Assembly (NCBI GenBank): GCA_947650285.1
Contig: CANTFL010000272.1
Coordinates: forward strand, 372,001-436,000
DNA length: 64,000 nucleotides
From: Hyaloperonospora brassicae
Taxonomy: Eukaryota; Oomycota; Peronosporomycetes; Peronosporales; Peronosporaceae
Reading direction: 5' to 3'
Both the position numbers and the translations under genes were made by a program. This document shows, in pieces, positions 52,672 through 62,368 of this stretch (the stretch's first letter is position 1; each line of letters opens with the position of its first letter). The notes under the pieces were generated by a model. That model saw nothing but the letters and a program-made list of their open reading frames with translations, did no database searches and was not told the origin of the DNA.

Positions 52672-55043
52672 ATTTCTTCGACCTTCGGAGGAAACATCCC
52701 CGCATGCTTAGTAGGCACATACCACTGGCGGATCAAGTTAAAGAACTCTTCCATGGGGCATTTGCCATTCTCATGTACCTCTCCGCAGGCTGCACACACG
52801 TAGAAGCACTTGTCCGATGGATGTCTTTTGCGACCGCACTTCTGACACGTTAGTCTCTGCCAGCATCCACGATCATCATGTCGCGTCGATCCGCAGTGGG
52901 TGCATGCCTTCGTTTTTCCACCTCGATCACGTCCATCTTCTTCACCAGCATTCTTCTGCCAGGTACGCCGATCTTGATCCGATCTCTCTTGACCAGATGT
53001 AGTGGTCACACAAACTCGGCGGTGATCCTTGTCTTCATCAGATCCACTCAAATCCGATTCCGATCCGCTACTTTCGATCCGCTTACGGATCGCCCTCACC
53101 GCCCGAGCAGTCTTGGATGACGTAGGATTTGGATAGGCATTCGCTCGCTGGTGGAACTTGTTCGATCCTGTCGGCGTCTTCAACTGGCGACTCTCCATCC
53201 TTTGGCATGCACGCAACGTTTCATCCAACTCGTTGACATCGGTCAATCGTAGTAGGGTCAGCTGCTTGGCCAGATCGCGATCGTCCAACGTGGCAATGAA
53301 ATGTTCCACATGTTCACGACGAGTGTCCGCCGTGGCCATCCTCTCGTCTCGGATCGCGATCTTGGCATGCTTAGCCGCGATATTTAGGCGGTGTAGATAC
53401 TCCTGTGGATTTTCATCTGATCGTTTCCGTGCGAGATAGTATTGTCTGGCCAGAGACACCCCTTGTCCTCCATACTGTACCATAAACTCATCCAGCAGTC
53501 TCTTCCATTTCTTCCGAGTAGATCGACTCAGTTGGTTGTACCAGTTTCGAGCGGGTCCTGTCAGCAGATCTCCGAAAACCAAACACTTCTCCTCATCTGG
53601 TGCTTGATCGCGCAAGAAGGTTAATTTAACCTTGCTGATCCAGCTTCTGGCCCGATCTTCATCTCGATCCTTGCCACTGAATTCTTTTAGCTCCGTCATC
53701 GCCGACACTCTGATACGTTGGGGTATGCTATCACCATCTTGCAACGTCTCGGTTGTAGCTACCATAGCGTGTCTACGATCTTCTTGTCCCGAATCATCGG
53801 GATCGATGTCATCAGGATAAAAAAACTCCGGATGACGGGTGTACGACTGCACCGATTCCATCTCCACGTCGGGTGTGTATCTTTCGTGAGATCTAGCAGG
53901 CCTGATCCTTTGGCTTGGGTAGATCGCTTGATACGCCCGTTTCTGTTGATCTTGGCGAAAGCGTTCCATGGCCTCGTCGAGGTACGTCTGCAGGAGCCCT
54001 TGCGTAGTAATCGTCTTCTGCCCTTTAGCGCCTGTGGCCTTCGATCGCGAGTTCATCTTCACCGACTCGACTCGATCGCATAGCAGTGCTGCACCACTTG
54101 GGCCAAGAGACATCCGTTGGATGCCGACCGAATCGTCCGACTCCATTTCTGATTCCGCCGAGGCATATTGAGACGATCCGGTATGATAACCTCTCGGGAC
54201 CTCGGCGATCGTCGCAACTGCTTGATCCGCGGATTCGCGCTTCCCCGTCAGAGGAATTGACGATCCGGTATAATGGCCTTTCGGGACATCGGCGATCGTC
54301 CCCACCGCTTGATCTGCGGATTCGCGCTTTCCCGTCAGGGGAATAAGCTTGTCATACAGCGATCGACACGCTTGGATCACCTGATCCTGATCGCATTCCA
54401 GTAACTGGTTCGCATAGAACGCTCCAGCGACGTATCCCGCATCTTGCAACAGTTGGATGATCGCGCTGATCCCTTCTACTGCGTTAGTCGCCACCTTCGC
54501 ACAGGATATCGGGCCTTGTAACTCTCCGAGTAGCTTAGGATTCAGTATCCGTAGCACGGGATCATTCGATAGCAGATCCTCAAGCGCTTTCCGATGGAAT
54601 CCCTGCTCCAGTTGATCCAACTGCCATCCTTCCGGCTTCATATCCAGATCTTCGTCTACGAACTTGATCGGTTTTATGATCGCTTTCACGCCGCGATCGC
54701 GTCGATCCGATCTGGGATCTTCTTTCTTCACTCGATCCGTCTTCGAAGTCGTCTTCTTTGACATTGCTTGAGTGGTCTTGTGTAGTTTTTGTTCAGTTTT
54801 CGCTGAAGGGTTTTCACCCAGCGGATCGTGTTTTGCAGCACGATCCGCGGTGGTCCCCAAAGGGACCATAGGAGGGGGTCGAGATTTATCTTCAAGATCG
54901 ATTGATCGATCTTCCTCTTTAATTTTCTTGTCATCAGAGCCCCTCCCAAAACTTTGGTAATCCGGGGATCCTTTAACATCACGCGTCGCAGGCGATCCCT
55001 TCTCCTCAAACGCTTCTATCCCAGGTTCAATCTTGATTTTCAC
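52662..55043 (-). CDS. gag: Element A Gag, intact, 793 residues
   Basis: Structural protein of the virus-like particle. ATG 55043 is 58 bp from the 5' LTR. The N-terminal 120 residues are Lys/Glu-rich. Residues about 230-290 contain a tandem 29-residue duplication ([14 protein letters not shown]...TGSS). The capsid-like domain is about 430-600 ([39 protein letters not shown]). The C-terminus carries zinc knuckles [14 protein letters not shown] and [14 protein letters not shown] plus [13 protein letters not shown]. It ends EEMLN-TAG at the slippery heptamer. Larger than usual gypsy Gag. Confidence 0.9.
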   Translation of the reverse strand: MKIKIEPGIEAFEEKGSPATRDVKGSPDYQSFGRGSDDKKIKEEDRSIDLEDKSRPPPMVPLGTTADRAAKHDPLGENPSAKTEQKLHKTTQAMSKKTTSKTDRVKKEDPRSDRRDRGVKAIIKPIKFVDEDLDMKPEGWQLDQLEQGFHRKALEDLLSNDPVLRILNPKLLGELQGPISCAKVATNAVEGISAIIQLLQDAGYVAGAFYANQLLECDQDQVIQACRSLYDKLIPLTGKRESADQAVGTIADVPKGHYTGSSIPLTGKRESADQAVATIAEVPRGYHTGSSQYASAESEMESDDSVGIQRMSLGPSGAALLCDRVESVKMNSRSKATGAKGQKTITTQGLLQTYLDEAMERFRQDQQKRAYQAIYPSQRIRPARSHERYTPDVEMESVQSYTRHPEFFYPDDIDPDDSGQEDRRHAMVATTETLQDGDSIPQRIRVSAMTELKEFSGKDRDEDRARSWISKVKLTFLRDQAPDEEKCLVFGDLLTGPARNWYNQLSRSTRKKWKRLLDEFMVQYGGQGVSLARQYYLARKRSDENPQEYLHRLNIAAKHAKIAIRDERMATADTRREHVEHFIATLDDRDLAKQLTLLRLTDVNELDETLRACQRMESRQLKTPTGSNKFHQRANAYPNPTSSKTARAVRAIRKRIESSGSESDLSGSDEDKDHRRVCVTTTSGQERSDQDRRTWQKNAGEEDGRDRGGKTKACTHCGSTRHDDRGCWQRLTCQKCGRKRHPSDKCFYVCAACGEVHENGKCPMEEFFNLIRQWYVPTKHAGMFPPKVEEMLN
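54172..54345. repeat. 87-bp in-frame tandem duplication in element A gag
   Basis: GACGATCCGGTAT recurs at 54172 and 54259 with an 87-bp period. The two copies differ at several bases, so the duplication is not brand new. It adds 29 residues. Confidence 0.85.
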
Positions 55044-55072
55044 TTCTTGACTTGGGGACTCACGGTGAAATC

Positions 55073-55100
55073 CCTGGTTCGAATCCGGGCACGCGCACCA
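55073..55100 (-). promoter_or_regulatory. Element A primer binding site, 28 nt, spans the tRNA T loop
   Basis: The plus strand reads CCTGG TTCGAAT CCGGG CACGCGC A CCA: a T stem, 7-nt T loop, T stem, acceptor strand, discriminator and CCA of a tRNA. One base separates it from the LTR (55102). The tRNA identity was not resolved. Confidence 0.88.
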
Positions 55101-55101
55101 T

Positions 55102-56364
55102 TGTGGTGGAGTGGCGATCGCTCAAATTATGAGTCGATCCCAACTCTCCACTGGCGCCCGGACGACCGACTAACGGAGGGGGTACTCCGATCCCGTGTTC
55201 TTGATAGCTTTCCTCACCTGGTGTACCCGTTGGTAGGGCGGGTTGCACTCTTCCAGGTGGACTCGTCTCAAAAGAAAACTTGACCGTGTTGGGGATGGGG
55301 GTGTGATCGTGCGGAAATCTTCACGGGATCACGGGGTACTTGTGGGTACTGACTTGAGTAACCCTGATCTCAACGAAATCGCCTTGTCCACTGTATGGTT
55401 GCTTGATCCGCGAGCCTTCTGACCACTTAAGCCGTCTCGCGATCTTGCGCCTTGCCTTTACTTGTCTTGCTGCGTCCGATCGCAGTTGATGTTACTTGAG
55501 GGTTCTAGAATACACCTGGCCAAAACAATCCAGGTGTCACACTTGCGTAGACGTGTACCGTTACTCTTTGTTCAACGGGGGGCCAAAAAATCCAACCCGG
55601 AAGAGATAACGTGTGCCTTGTGAAGTAATTTGAACTCTATTTAATGTTATCCAATCAATCCTAAAACCCTACCCCTATGCCTATCCGTATGTCCTAACCA
55701 GATGCCACGCGTCGCCTTTCCAGGAAGATCGCCCCCTCACATTTGTGTGGTCCACACCCAGTATATCAACCGTTGTGTCTTTCTTGTGGCTCACCCAAGA
55801 TGTCCCCACGATCCTACGAGCGGATCGCGATCCTACTAGCGGACCGCGATCTTGACTGGGGTTGTCCCCCCCCCCCGGATCGTGATCCTAGCCGTGGATC
55901 GCGATCTTACTGGCGGATCGTGATCCTAGCCGTGGATCGCGATCCTACTAGCGGATCGCGATCTTACTGGCGGTTCGCGATCCTAGCCGTGGATTGCGAT
56001 CTTACTGGCGGATCGTGATCCTAGCCGTGAGGATCGCGATCCTACTAGCGGATCGCAGCCGGAGATCAGACTTGCGATCCTAGGTTAGGATCGCGATCTT
56101 CCAGTGAAATCGAGAGTCTTGTCTTGCCCTGTCTCACGACGGATTGCGTAATCAAAACGGGTCTGACCACCCCATAACCTCGTCCCAGATTGGACGATCC
56201 TATCCAATTGGGTTTGGGGTACGTTATCGTCAGCCACCCGTCCCAGCTTGAATCATCCAATCACAGTGATCTTGGTTCAACCGAAACGTGGGACCCGTGC
56301 GATCGCCCATCCTCGATGGCCACTCCACGTCCCAAAGAGATTTCTTTGAGACCGCTTTACCACA
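55102..56364 (-). repeat. Element A 5' LTR
   Basis: 1263 bp, the same as 42879-44218 except for fewer 19-bp units (55822-56055), a C14 run at about 55866-55879, and scattered substitutions. Confidence 0.93.
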
Positions 56365-57112
56365 GTTCCGTTGAAATTGGGCGTGAGGTTTTTGGACTTT
56401 GATAGCACAGAACGCTGTCTCGTCCTTGACTTGGATTCGAGATACGATCTCATCCTAGGCATGGCATGGATTGAATGCCATGAACCATGGATCGATTGAA
56501 GGTCTAAGACCTTAGGCGCAACGCGCAATGTTCCTAGTGGAGTTTTGGAGAGTCATGAACCCACCTTTTCTAGGCAAGAAAAGCGCTATTGGCGCGAGCC
56601 ATTGACGGAAGATGTCAATGTGCTGGACATTGGTATGTCGGAGTTGATTAACTCGAATGTCTATGACATGAATGTTGAGCGGAGCTCTTCTAATGTGTTT
56701 GAAGAGAGTTGTACTCCGTGGAGTGATACTCGTTGTGATAATGAGCACTGCATGCGTCAAGCATGGTTGGCCTACGGGCGGGACATACAGGAAGTAATTT
56801 CCATGATGTCAGTGCGGTGGCACGTGAAAATACACAGAGTAAGGGCGGCCGTGATGGCACCTCACTGAATGTCGGTAATGAAATTGATGGCAAGAATCCA
56901 GAGCGATCAGGGCTAGGCCCGAATGCTGTACGTGAAGTAGTCCGTGTAAATCCACTGGGTGAAATGTTTGAGTTACGTAACACTTCACCAGATGTCGTTC
57001 AAGACATAAGCTCTCGTCTAGAGCGTGCTAAGACAAATAGCAACCACGGGGACCCGACTATCCCGGCCTCTAGGAGGCGTAATGTTTCTGTGAGGCCCGG
57101 TTCCAGCGTAAG
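56365..57112 (+). pseudogene. Element B protease 3' half and protease-RT linker
   Basis: Right after A the B protease resumes: VPLKLGVRFLDFDS and YDLILGMAWIECHEPWID, the conserved retropepsin end. A TGA replaces the following Trp codon, and the frame shifts at least twice in the acidic linker (ORFs 56545-56868 and 56763-57125). Confidence 0.85.
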
Positions 57113-60100
57113 GTGGCCACTGTGAAGCGCCCAACGTCTAAGAAGTCACGAAGTGATAATAGTAATAATACACTATATACACTTGTCAATGGGTTGACTG
57201 GCCAGATTGATGGCAATATTAGTCTTGAGACTCTTCCATCTTTGGATACTCTCTTTGAACTAGACAAAATGTCTGACGGCGAATTTAGCCAATCCTTACA
57301 GTCAGGAGAATTATCCGAGTTAGTGGTCATACGACCAGATATTACGTTGAACTCATCCTCGTTATTGGACGAGTCTGTCCTTGAGGACACAAAGGCGGCA
57401 TTGGATGCCCGTAGTGGATCTTCGATCCTTAAGGATCCTCTTGATCCGTTCTATCCTTTGGTAAAGGAGTTTCAGGACGTGGTGTGTCACAACCCACCGT
57501 CCGTCTTACCTCCCGATAGAGGTGTACGTCATGAAATTTACTTGGTTCCTGGAACTAAATACTGCGTAACACGGCAGTGGCCTTTACCGAAGTAACAGTG
57601 CGACGTCATTGACGACTTCTTTCGTGCAAAGCACGCAGCGGGAATCGTTCGTGAGAGCAAATCTCCTCATTCCACGCCCACATTTTGTGCTCGAAAGCCC
57701 AATGGAAAGTGGCGCATTGTTCATGCTTACAATAAGCTTAATGCTGCCACGATCCCGGCTCAGACACCAATCCCTCGGAAAGATGTTCTTCAGAACAATA
57801 TGGTGGGATGTACGATGTACAGAGCACTCGATTTAGTCGATGGTTATTACCAATTACTCATGCTTAAAAAAGATATTCCGCTAACAGCCGTGAGTCCCCC
57901 GAGCGGTATGCTCTGGGAGTGGCTAGTTATGCCACAGGGCTTGTCAAACGCGCCAGCTACGTTCAATCGTCTTGTGACGCAACTGATTCGGCCTCACCGA
58001 GGTTATGCGCAGACCTACTTTGATGACATCGTCGTCCATAGTCGTGCTATGAACGGCCGGTCTGATGTGGATAATCACATCGACCATATACGAGCAGTGC
58101 TCGAGTGCATGCGCACAAACAAGTTGTATGCCAACGCCTCTAAGTGCATCTTTGGTGCACAATAGATTCCATTTTTAGGGTGCTTCATTGGGAAGCGTGG
58201 TCTTAGAGCGGATACAGCTAAGATAAAAGCCATACTCGATTGGCCGGTTCCTCAGAACCAGAAGGACTTACGTAAGTGGCTTGGTCTTGCCAATTACTTA
58301 CACAAGTATAGTGCAAACTATGCAGACATGGCTCGACCATTATCCAATCTCCTTAAAAAGGATGTGGAATGGTGTTGGACGAACACCGAGCAGGAAGCCA
58401 TTACGGCTGTAAAAGAGATCCTTCTTCATGCGCCAATCTTGGCTTTGCCCGATCCTGATCGGCCTTTCAGTGTCGTCTGTGAGGCATCTGACTTTGCCAT
58501 CGGCAGTGCTCTGTTACAAACAGATAATGATGGACGGGAACGCGTCATTGCATTTGAGTCCATGCAGTTGAAAGCAGCTGAAAAGAACTATCCAGTTCAT
58601 GACAAAGAGCTACTTGCAATGAAGTATGCTTTACTCAAATTTAGACTTCATCTGCTTGGCTCTAAGCCTTTTGTGATCTTTACAGATCATGCGTCATTAC
58701 GCACTGCAACCCAGTCGCCACATCTCTCTCAGCGAATGGCCCGTTGGCTCTCATTCTTTGCGGAATACAACTTTGAGGTGAAGTATAAGCCGGGCAAGCA
58801 GAATGCTTTGGCTGATGCGTTGTCACGCAGGCCTGACTATGAGCTTGCTCATGTTACGACTCTGTCATCATCGGTCACAGACCTCATTCGTTCGGCATAT
58901 GCCAAAGATGAACATTGTGTAGCTTTGCTACGTGCTCTGGGGAGCGGGGAGTTTAACGACTCAGACATTAAATTGTCGGCACGTTTGCGTGCGAGGCTAC
59001 ATCGATATTCCATCGATCAAGGCCTGTTGTGATATAGCACAGATATGGAGGATACTTCCCGTATCGTTGTCCCTCATGATGAGGGTTTGAAGTATCGCAT
59101 CCCCTATGAGGCGCATGATACTGCGGTGAGCGGTCATCTCGGTCGAGAAAAGACATATAGCGCCGTGAGCCAATATTATTGGTGGCCCAAACTTTACAAA
59201 TGGGTAAGCACATATTTGCGTACGTGCGAAACGTGTCAACGGGTGAAACCCTCAGCTCATGCGGCTGCGCCGCTCGCTAGTCTCCTTATACCCTCTGGGT
59301 GCTGGGAGTCCATCAGCATGGATTTCATGTTCGGTCTGCCGAAAGATGGGCAAGGCAATACGGGTATTGTAGTCTTTGTTGACCGTTTGAGCAAGATGGC
59401 TCACTTAGCGGCTGTGCCAGATACCATTGATGGTGAAGGTACAGCTACGCTGTTTATCGATCGAGTGTTTCGACAACACGGCTTGCCTGTGGCAATTGTC
59501 TCTGACCGAGACCCTCGCTTCACTGGGAAGTTTTGGAAGTCTATCTTCAAGGTGCTCGGCACACGTTTGGACATGTCCACAGCGGATCATCCGCAGACAG
59601 ATGGTCAAACCGAGCGAGTCAATCGCGTTATCAGTGATATATTACGCAGTGTTTGCGCTAATACACCAAAACGTTGGAGCTCGATGCTCCCTGTTGTTGA
59701 GTTTGCGTTAAATAACGCTGTTCACGCCTCTACAGGCTTTACTCCGTTCTACGTGAACGGTCTCACACACCCTCGCGTTCCGTTAACGCTACCACTGCGT
59801 GGTTCAGGTCTTGGTGGGGCAGAGATGGCCGATCGGCTTGCAGATATCAGCCCTGCTACTGTTCATAAACAGGTAAGCGAGTTTGTCGCAACGCGCTTGA
59901 ATGTGTTACGACACGTGCGTGATGCACTGGCTGATAGCCAAGATATAAAAAAAGGGCAAGCTGATGTTATAGGCAGAGGATGTATTGAACGTTATAAGGT
60001 CGGAGACCAAGTTCTACTCAATGCTAAAAACCTACCTACAAATGTAGTCTCTGCTGTCTTTAAGACAAAGTTGCGTCCGCGCTTCATTGGGCCGTTCACG

Positions 60101-60697
60101 GTCATCGCTAAGAAGGGATTGGAGTACACGCTCAACCTTCCGCGCAAACTGCGCACGCACCCAGTGTTCTACGTTGGCTTGCTTAAGCCGTATCGGGACC
60201 CGTCCCATGTGAACTCGGAGGCGCTTGCGCCTGGAAATAAGGCCTTGACGTCGACTGTTGCATCCGAACCAGAAGGTCAAGCTGACCATCCACACGGGCT
60301 AAGGCCAACTCCAACGCCTGAACACGGGCTTGCATCGCGCCGAGTTCATTCTGGGTCTTACCCAATGTCTCTCGGAGACCACTCAGCTCACGGAGCACCT
60401 TCTCATACTCCTCCTTCGGTACCCCGACCGACACCGACGCTGCTCGATGAGCAAGGGAACCACCAGTTCCATGTGGAGAAAATCCTTCAGCGACGTCGTC
60501 GTCGTGGCCAATACCAGTATCTGGTGAAGTGGCGAGGGTACCCGGAGTCGGAGAACTCGTGGGAGTATGAGATACCCCTTCGGCAGGACTTCCCTTACGC
60601 CGTGGATGTTTTTGAACATCGTGGCCAGGGTCGCCTTGCGAGCGATAACGCTTCTCACCAATTGTGCTGGGAGGTGGCGTGTTGCTCCGCACCTTAG
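57113..60697 (+). pseudogene. pol: Element B pol: RT, RNase H, integrase, chromodomain, three in-frame stops
   Basis: One frame throughout, with stops TAA 57593-57595, TAG 58163-58165 and TGA 59030-59032, each a likely single-base change. RT: SPHSTPTFCARKPNGKWRIV, ALDLVDGYYQ, YFDDIVVHS at 58016. RNase H: EASDFAIGSALLQ (58482 on), [19 protein letters not shown]; the usual first DAS is EAS. Integrase zinc region (HDTAVSGHLGREKT, CETC), core D (DFMFGLP, 59322), D (SDRDPRFTGKFW), E (TDGQTERVNRV), all present. Chromodomain at 60466-60630 (FHVEKILQRRRR, YLVKWRGYPESENSWEYE). The last 515 bp overlap the antisense ORF. Confidence 0.9.
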
Positions 60698-61484
60698 GGT
60701 CGTGACCCGTGGCTACCATTGTAGCCGTAGCATAACGCGTACGTGTACGCAACTGGCCTCTGGCCTTGAGCTTGGCATACTCGAACCGGAGCTTCCGTTC
60801 CAGACCAACGTCAGCCACATTGGCGCTGGCCCGCAGCGTTGGTACACTGCTAAGATGCCGCTTGCGGTACACCCAACGGATGAACTCATTATCTTCCTCC
60901 TCGGGCAGTTCGCCAGCGAATAACAAGATGGGCACGCCCTTTATCGGTCGAACCGAAACACCACGAGAAAGACTCTCAAGGTGTGCAAGGTACTGACCTT
61001 GCGTGGTAAAGGCTGGTTCGAGATACCTCTCATTTAGAGCCTTGCGAAAGGCGATATCTTCTGGCGACGTAGTCTCGGGGTCAATGGCCCATGTTGAAAG
61101 GCTACGGCCTTCCGTTTGACGGAGGCGTTGCTCCACGTCTGGTGTTGAGAACACGTAACCACTCCGGTTTCGAATTACCGCCTGGGTATGAGTGCGACGT
61201 AGAGCACGCTCCTCCTGCTGACGAATCAGCTGCTGTTGCTCGTCGAGCGGGTTCGTGAAGATGTTCTCATCTGCATCTGTTGTATGATGCTGCGCCACTG
61301 GCGAGGTAATATCACCACGTTCAACGAACGGATTCGATGCTGTTAGAGGACGAGCCTCAGGTACAGCGGAGTGGGATGATATCCCGTCATCTCCATGGAC
61401 ACTGGTATCACTACCATAGTCCACATCCTCGTCGGAGTCGAGGTAAGATGAAAGATTCCGAGACTCGTTGGGTGGCAATGCCAT
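60183..61484 (-). CDS. Antisense ORF of element B, 433 residues, unknown function
   Basis: Intact ORF on the strand opposite to gag-pol, ATG 61484 in a strong ACCATGG context, 108 bp from the 3' LTR. The N-terminus is acidic and Ser/Asp-rich (SYLDSDEDVDYGSDTSVHGD). The middle appears globular (DNEFIRWVYRKRHLSS, LERKLRFEYAKLKARGQL). Then comes a Pro/Ser-rich segment, and the C-terminal part (about 355-415) is a coiled coil (EEYEKVLRELSGLRETLGK). From 60183 to 60697 it overlaps pol: the opposite strand encodes the integrase-chromodomain linker and the chromodomain. The layout (acidic N-terminus, middle domain, coiled-coil C-terminus over the pol linker) parallels the antisense ORF of C, although sequence identity is not evident by eye. 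It carries no stop although pol has several. Function unknown. Confidence 0.75.
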   Translation of the reverse strand: MALPPNESRNLSSYLDSDEDVDYGSDTSVHGDDGISSHSAVPEARPLTASNPFVERGDITSPVAQHHTTDADENIFTNPLDEQQQLIRQQEERALRRTHTQAVIRNRSGYVFSTPDVEQRLRQTEGRSLSTWAIDPETTSPEDIAFRKALNERYLEPAFTTQGQYLAHLESLSRGVSVRPIKGVPILLFAGELPEEEDNEFIRWVYRKRHLSSVPTLRASANVADVGLERKLRFEYAKLKARGQLRTRTRYATATMVATGHDPKVRSNTPPPSTIGEKRYRSQGDPGHDVQKHPRRKGSPAEGVSHTPTSSPTPGTLATSPDTGIGHDDDVAEGFSPHGTGGSLAHRAASVSVGVPKEEYEKVLRELSGLRETLGKTQNELGAMQARVQALELALARVDGQLDLLVRMQQSTSRPYFQAQAPPSSHGTGPDTA

Positions 61485-61580
61485 GGTGTTTTGTGTTTAG
61501 CAACCGCGAGGTTAAGCACACACACACACCGACCTCTTCGAGGAAAGAAGCCGATTGACGTTTGGTGGTAACGTCAGTCT

Positions 61581-61591
61581 GGTGGGGGTTG
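61581..61591 (+). promoter_or_regulatory. Element B polypurine tract
   Basis: GGTGGGGGTTG directly before the 3' LTR. Purine-rich and in the expected position. Confidence 0.65.
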
Positions 61592-62105
61592 TGGGACGGG
61601 GTTACACGTCGGCTGGTAGTCGACGATAGGTGTGGTGCACACAAGAGAGGGGGTTACCCTATAAAGTAATTTTAGAACACAGTGAGTGTGTCAATTGTTG
61701 AAGACCGATGTCTGTCATCAATTGATTGCGAGATCTTTTAAGAGGTTATTTAGGACAGGTTAAATACGTTGTTCTAAGGTGTTCTTTTAGGTTAATTAAA
61801 GAAATAAAAATTTAGTTCCCCTTTTGATCAGTAAGAGACACGTGCCTCACGAGGCGTCGTTGATCGGTAGAAGCTAGCAATACCTGTGAAGGTAGCTACT
61901 CCTGCGCACTCTGTGCTGTGATTCTTTTGAATCGTTTGGTCCCTTAGGAACGAGGACCGTAAGCTCTCTGAGCTTGTTGACTCTCTGAGTCCGGTTCGTA
62001 GAACCAGATTTATCAAAACAAGCTGTAGCTTATAGACAAATGTCAAGTTGCTCGTAAGAGCGTTAAGTCTTCCTCTGACTTAAGGAGCTGTGTAGCTCCG
62101 CTACG
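61592..62105 (+). repeat. Element B 3' LTR
   Basis: 514 bp. It differs from the 5' LTR by a 38-bp additional block after GTAGAACCA and about ten substitutions, and is followed by TSD ACACA. Confidence 0.92.
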
Positions 62106-62368
62106 ACACATGACCGGTCCAGCAATCAGCAAGACGCGAGCCCAACCGAAGATATGGGGTTGCAAGACCCGCTCAACAAGGACGATCGACGATCAACAAG
62201 AACACCTATGGCGTCCACACAATAATGAAGTTCGTGGGTATCTATACGATGAGGCATGACCTGCCAGATTGCAGCACTGAGAAGGTCTGAAAGTCAAATG
62301 AGATCAAGGTGCAAGAAAATGCACAGCTAGGTCGAAACTGTTGATCGACTAACAATGCAGGGGACAAT

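Larger units (their letters stand above)
42879..56364 (-). mobile_element. Element A: young dual-RNase H Ty3/gypsy, minus strand, nested in B
   Basis: LTRs 42879-44218 and 55102-56364; 4-bp target duplication GTTC (42875-42878 and 56365-56368). Removing A plus one GTTC rejoins B's protease in frame. The LTRs are about 99% identical outside the 19-bp repeat array, so this is the most recent large insertion. It encodes intact gag, protease-pol broken by one nonsense change, frameshifts and a TAG, a chromodomain, and an 838-codon antisense ORF next to the 3' LTR. Confidence 0.95.
40990..62105 (+). mobile_element. Element B: Ty3/gypsy chromodomain element, plus strand, split by element A
   Basis: LTRs 40990-41465 and 61592-62105; target duplication ACACA at 40985-40989 and 62106-62110. 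Order: LTR, PBS, gag, a -1 frameshift signal, protease (split by A), RT, RNase H, integrase with intact core, chromodomain, and an opposite-strand ORF next to the 3' LTR. Without A it is about 7.6 kb. The LTRs differ by roughly ten substitutions and one 38-bp indel. pol has three in-frame stops and further frameshifts, so this copy is dead. Confidence 0.94.
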
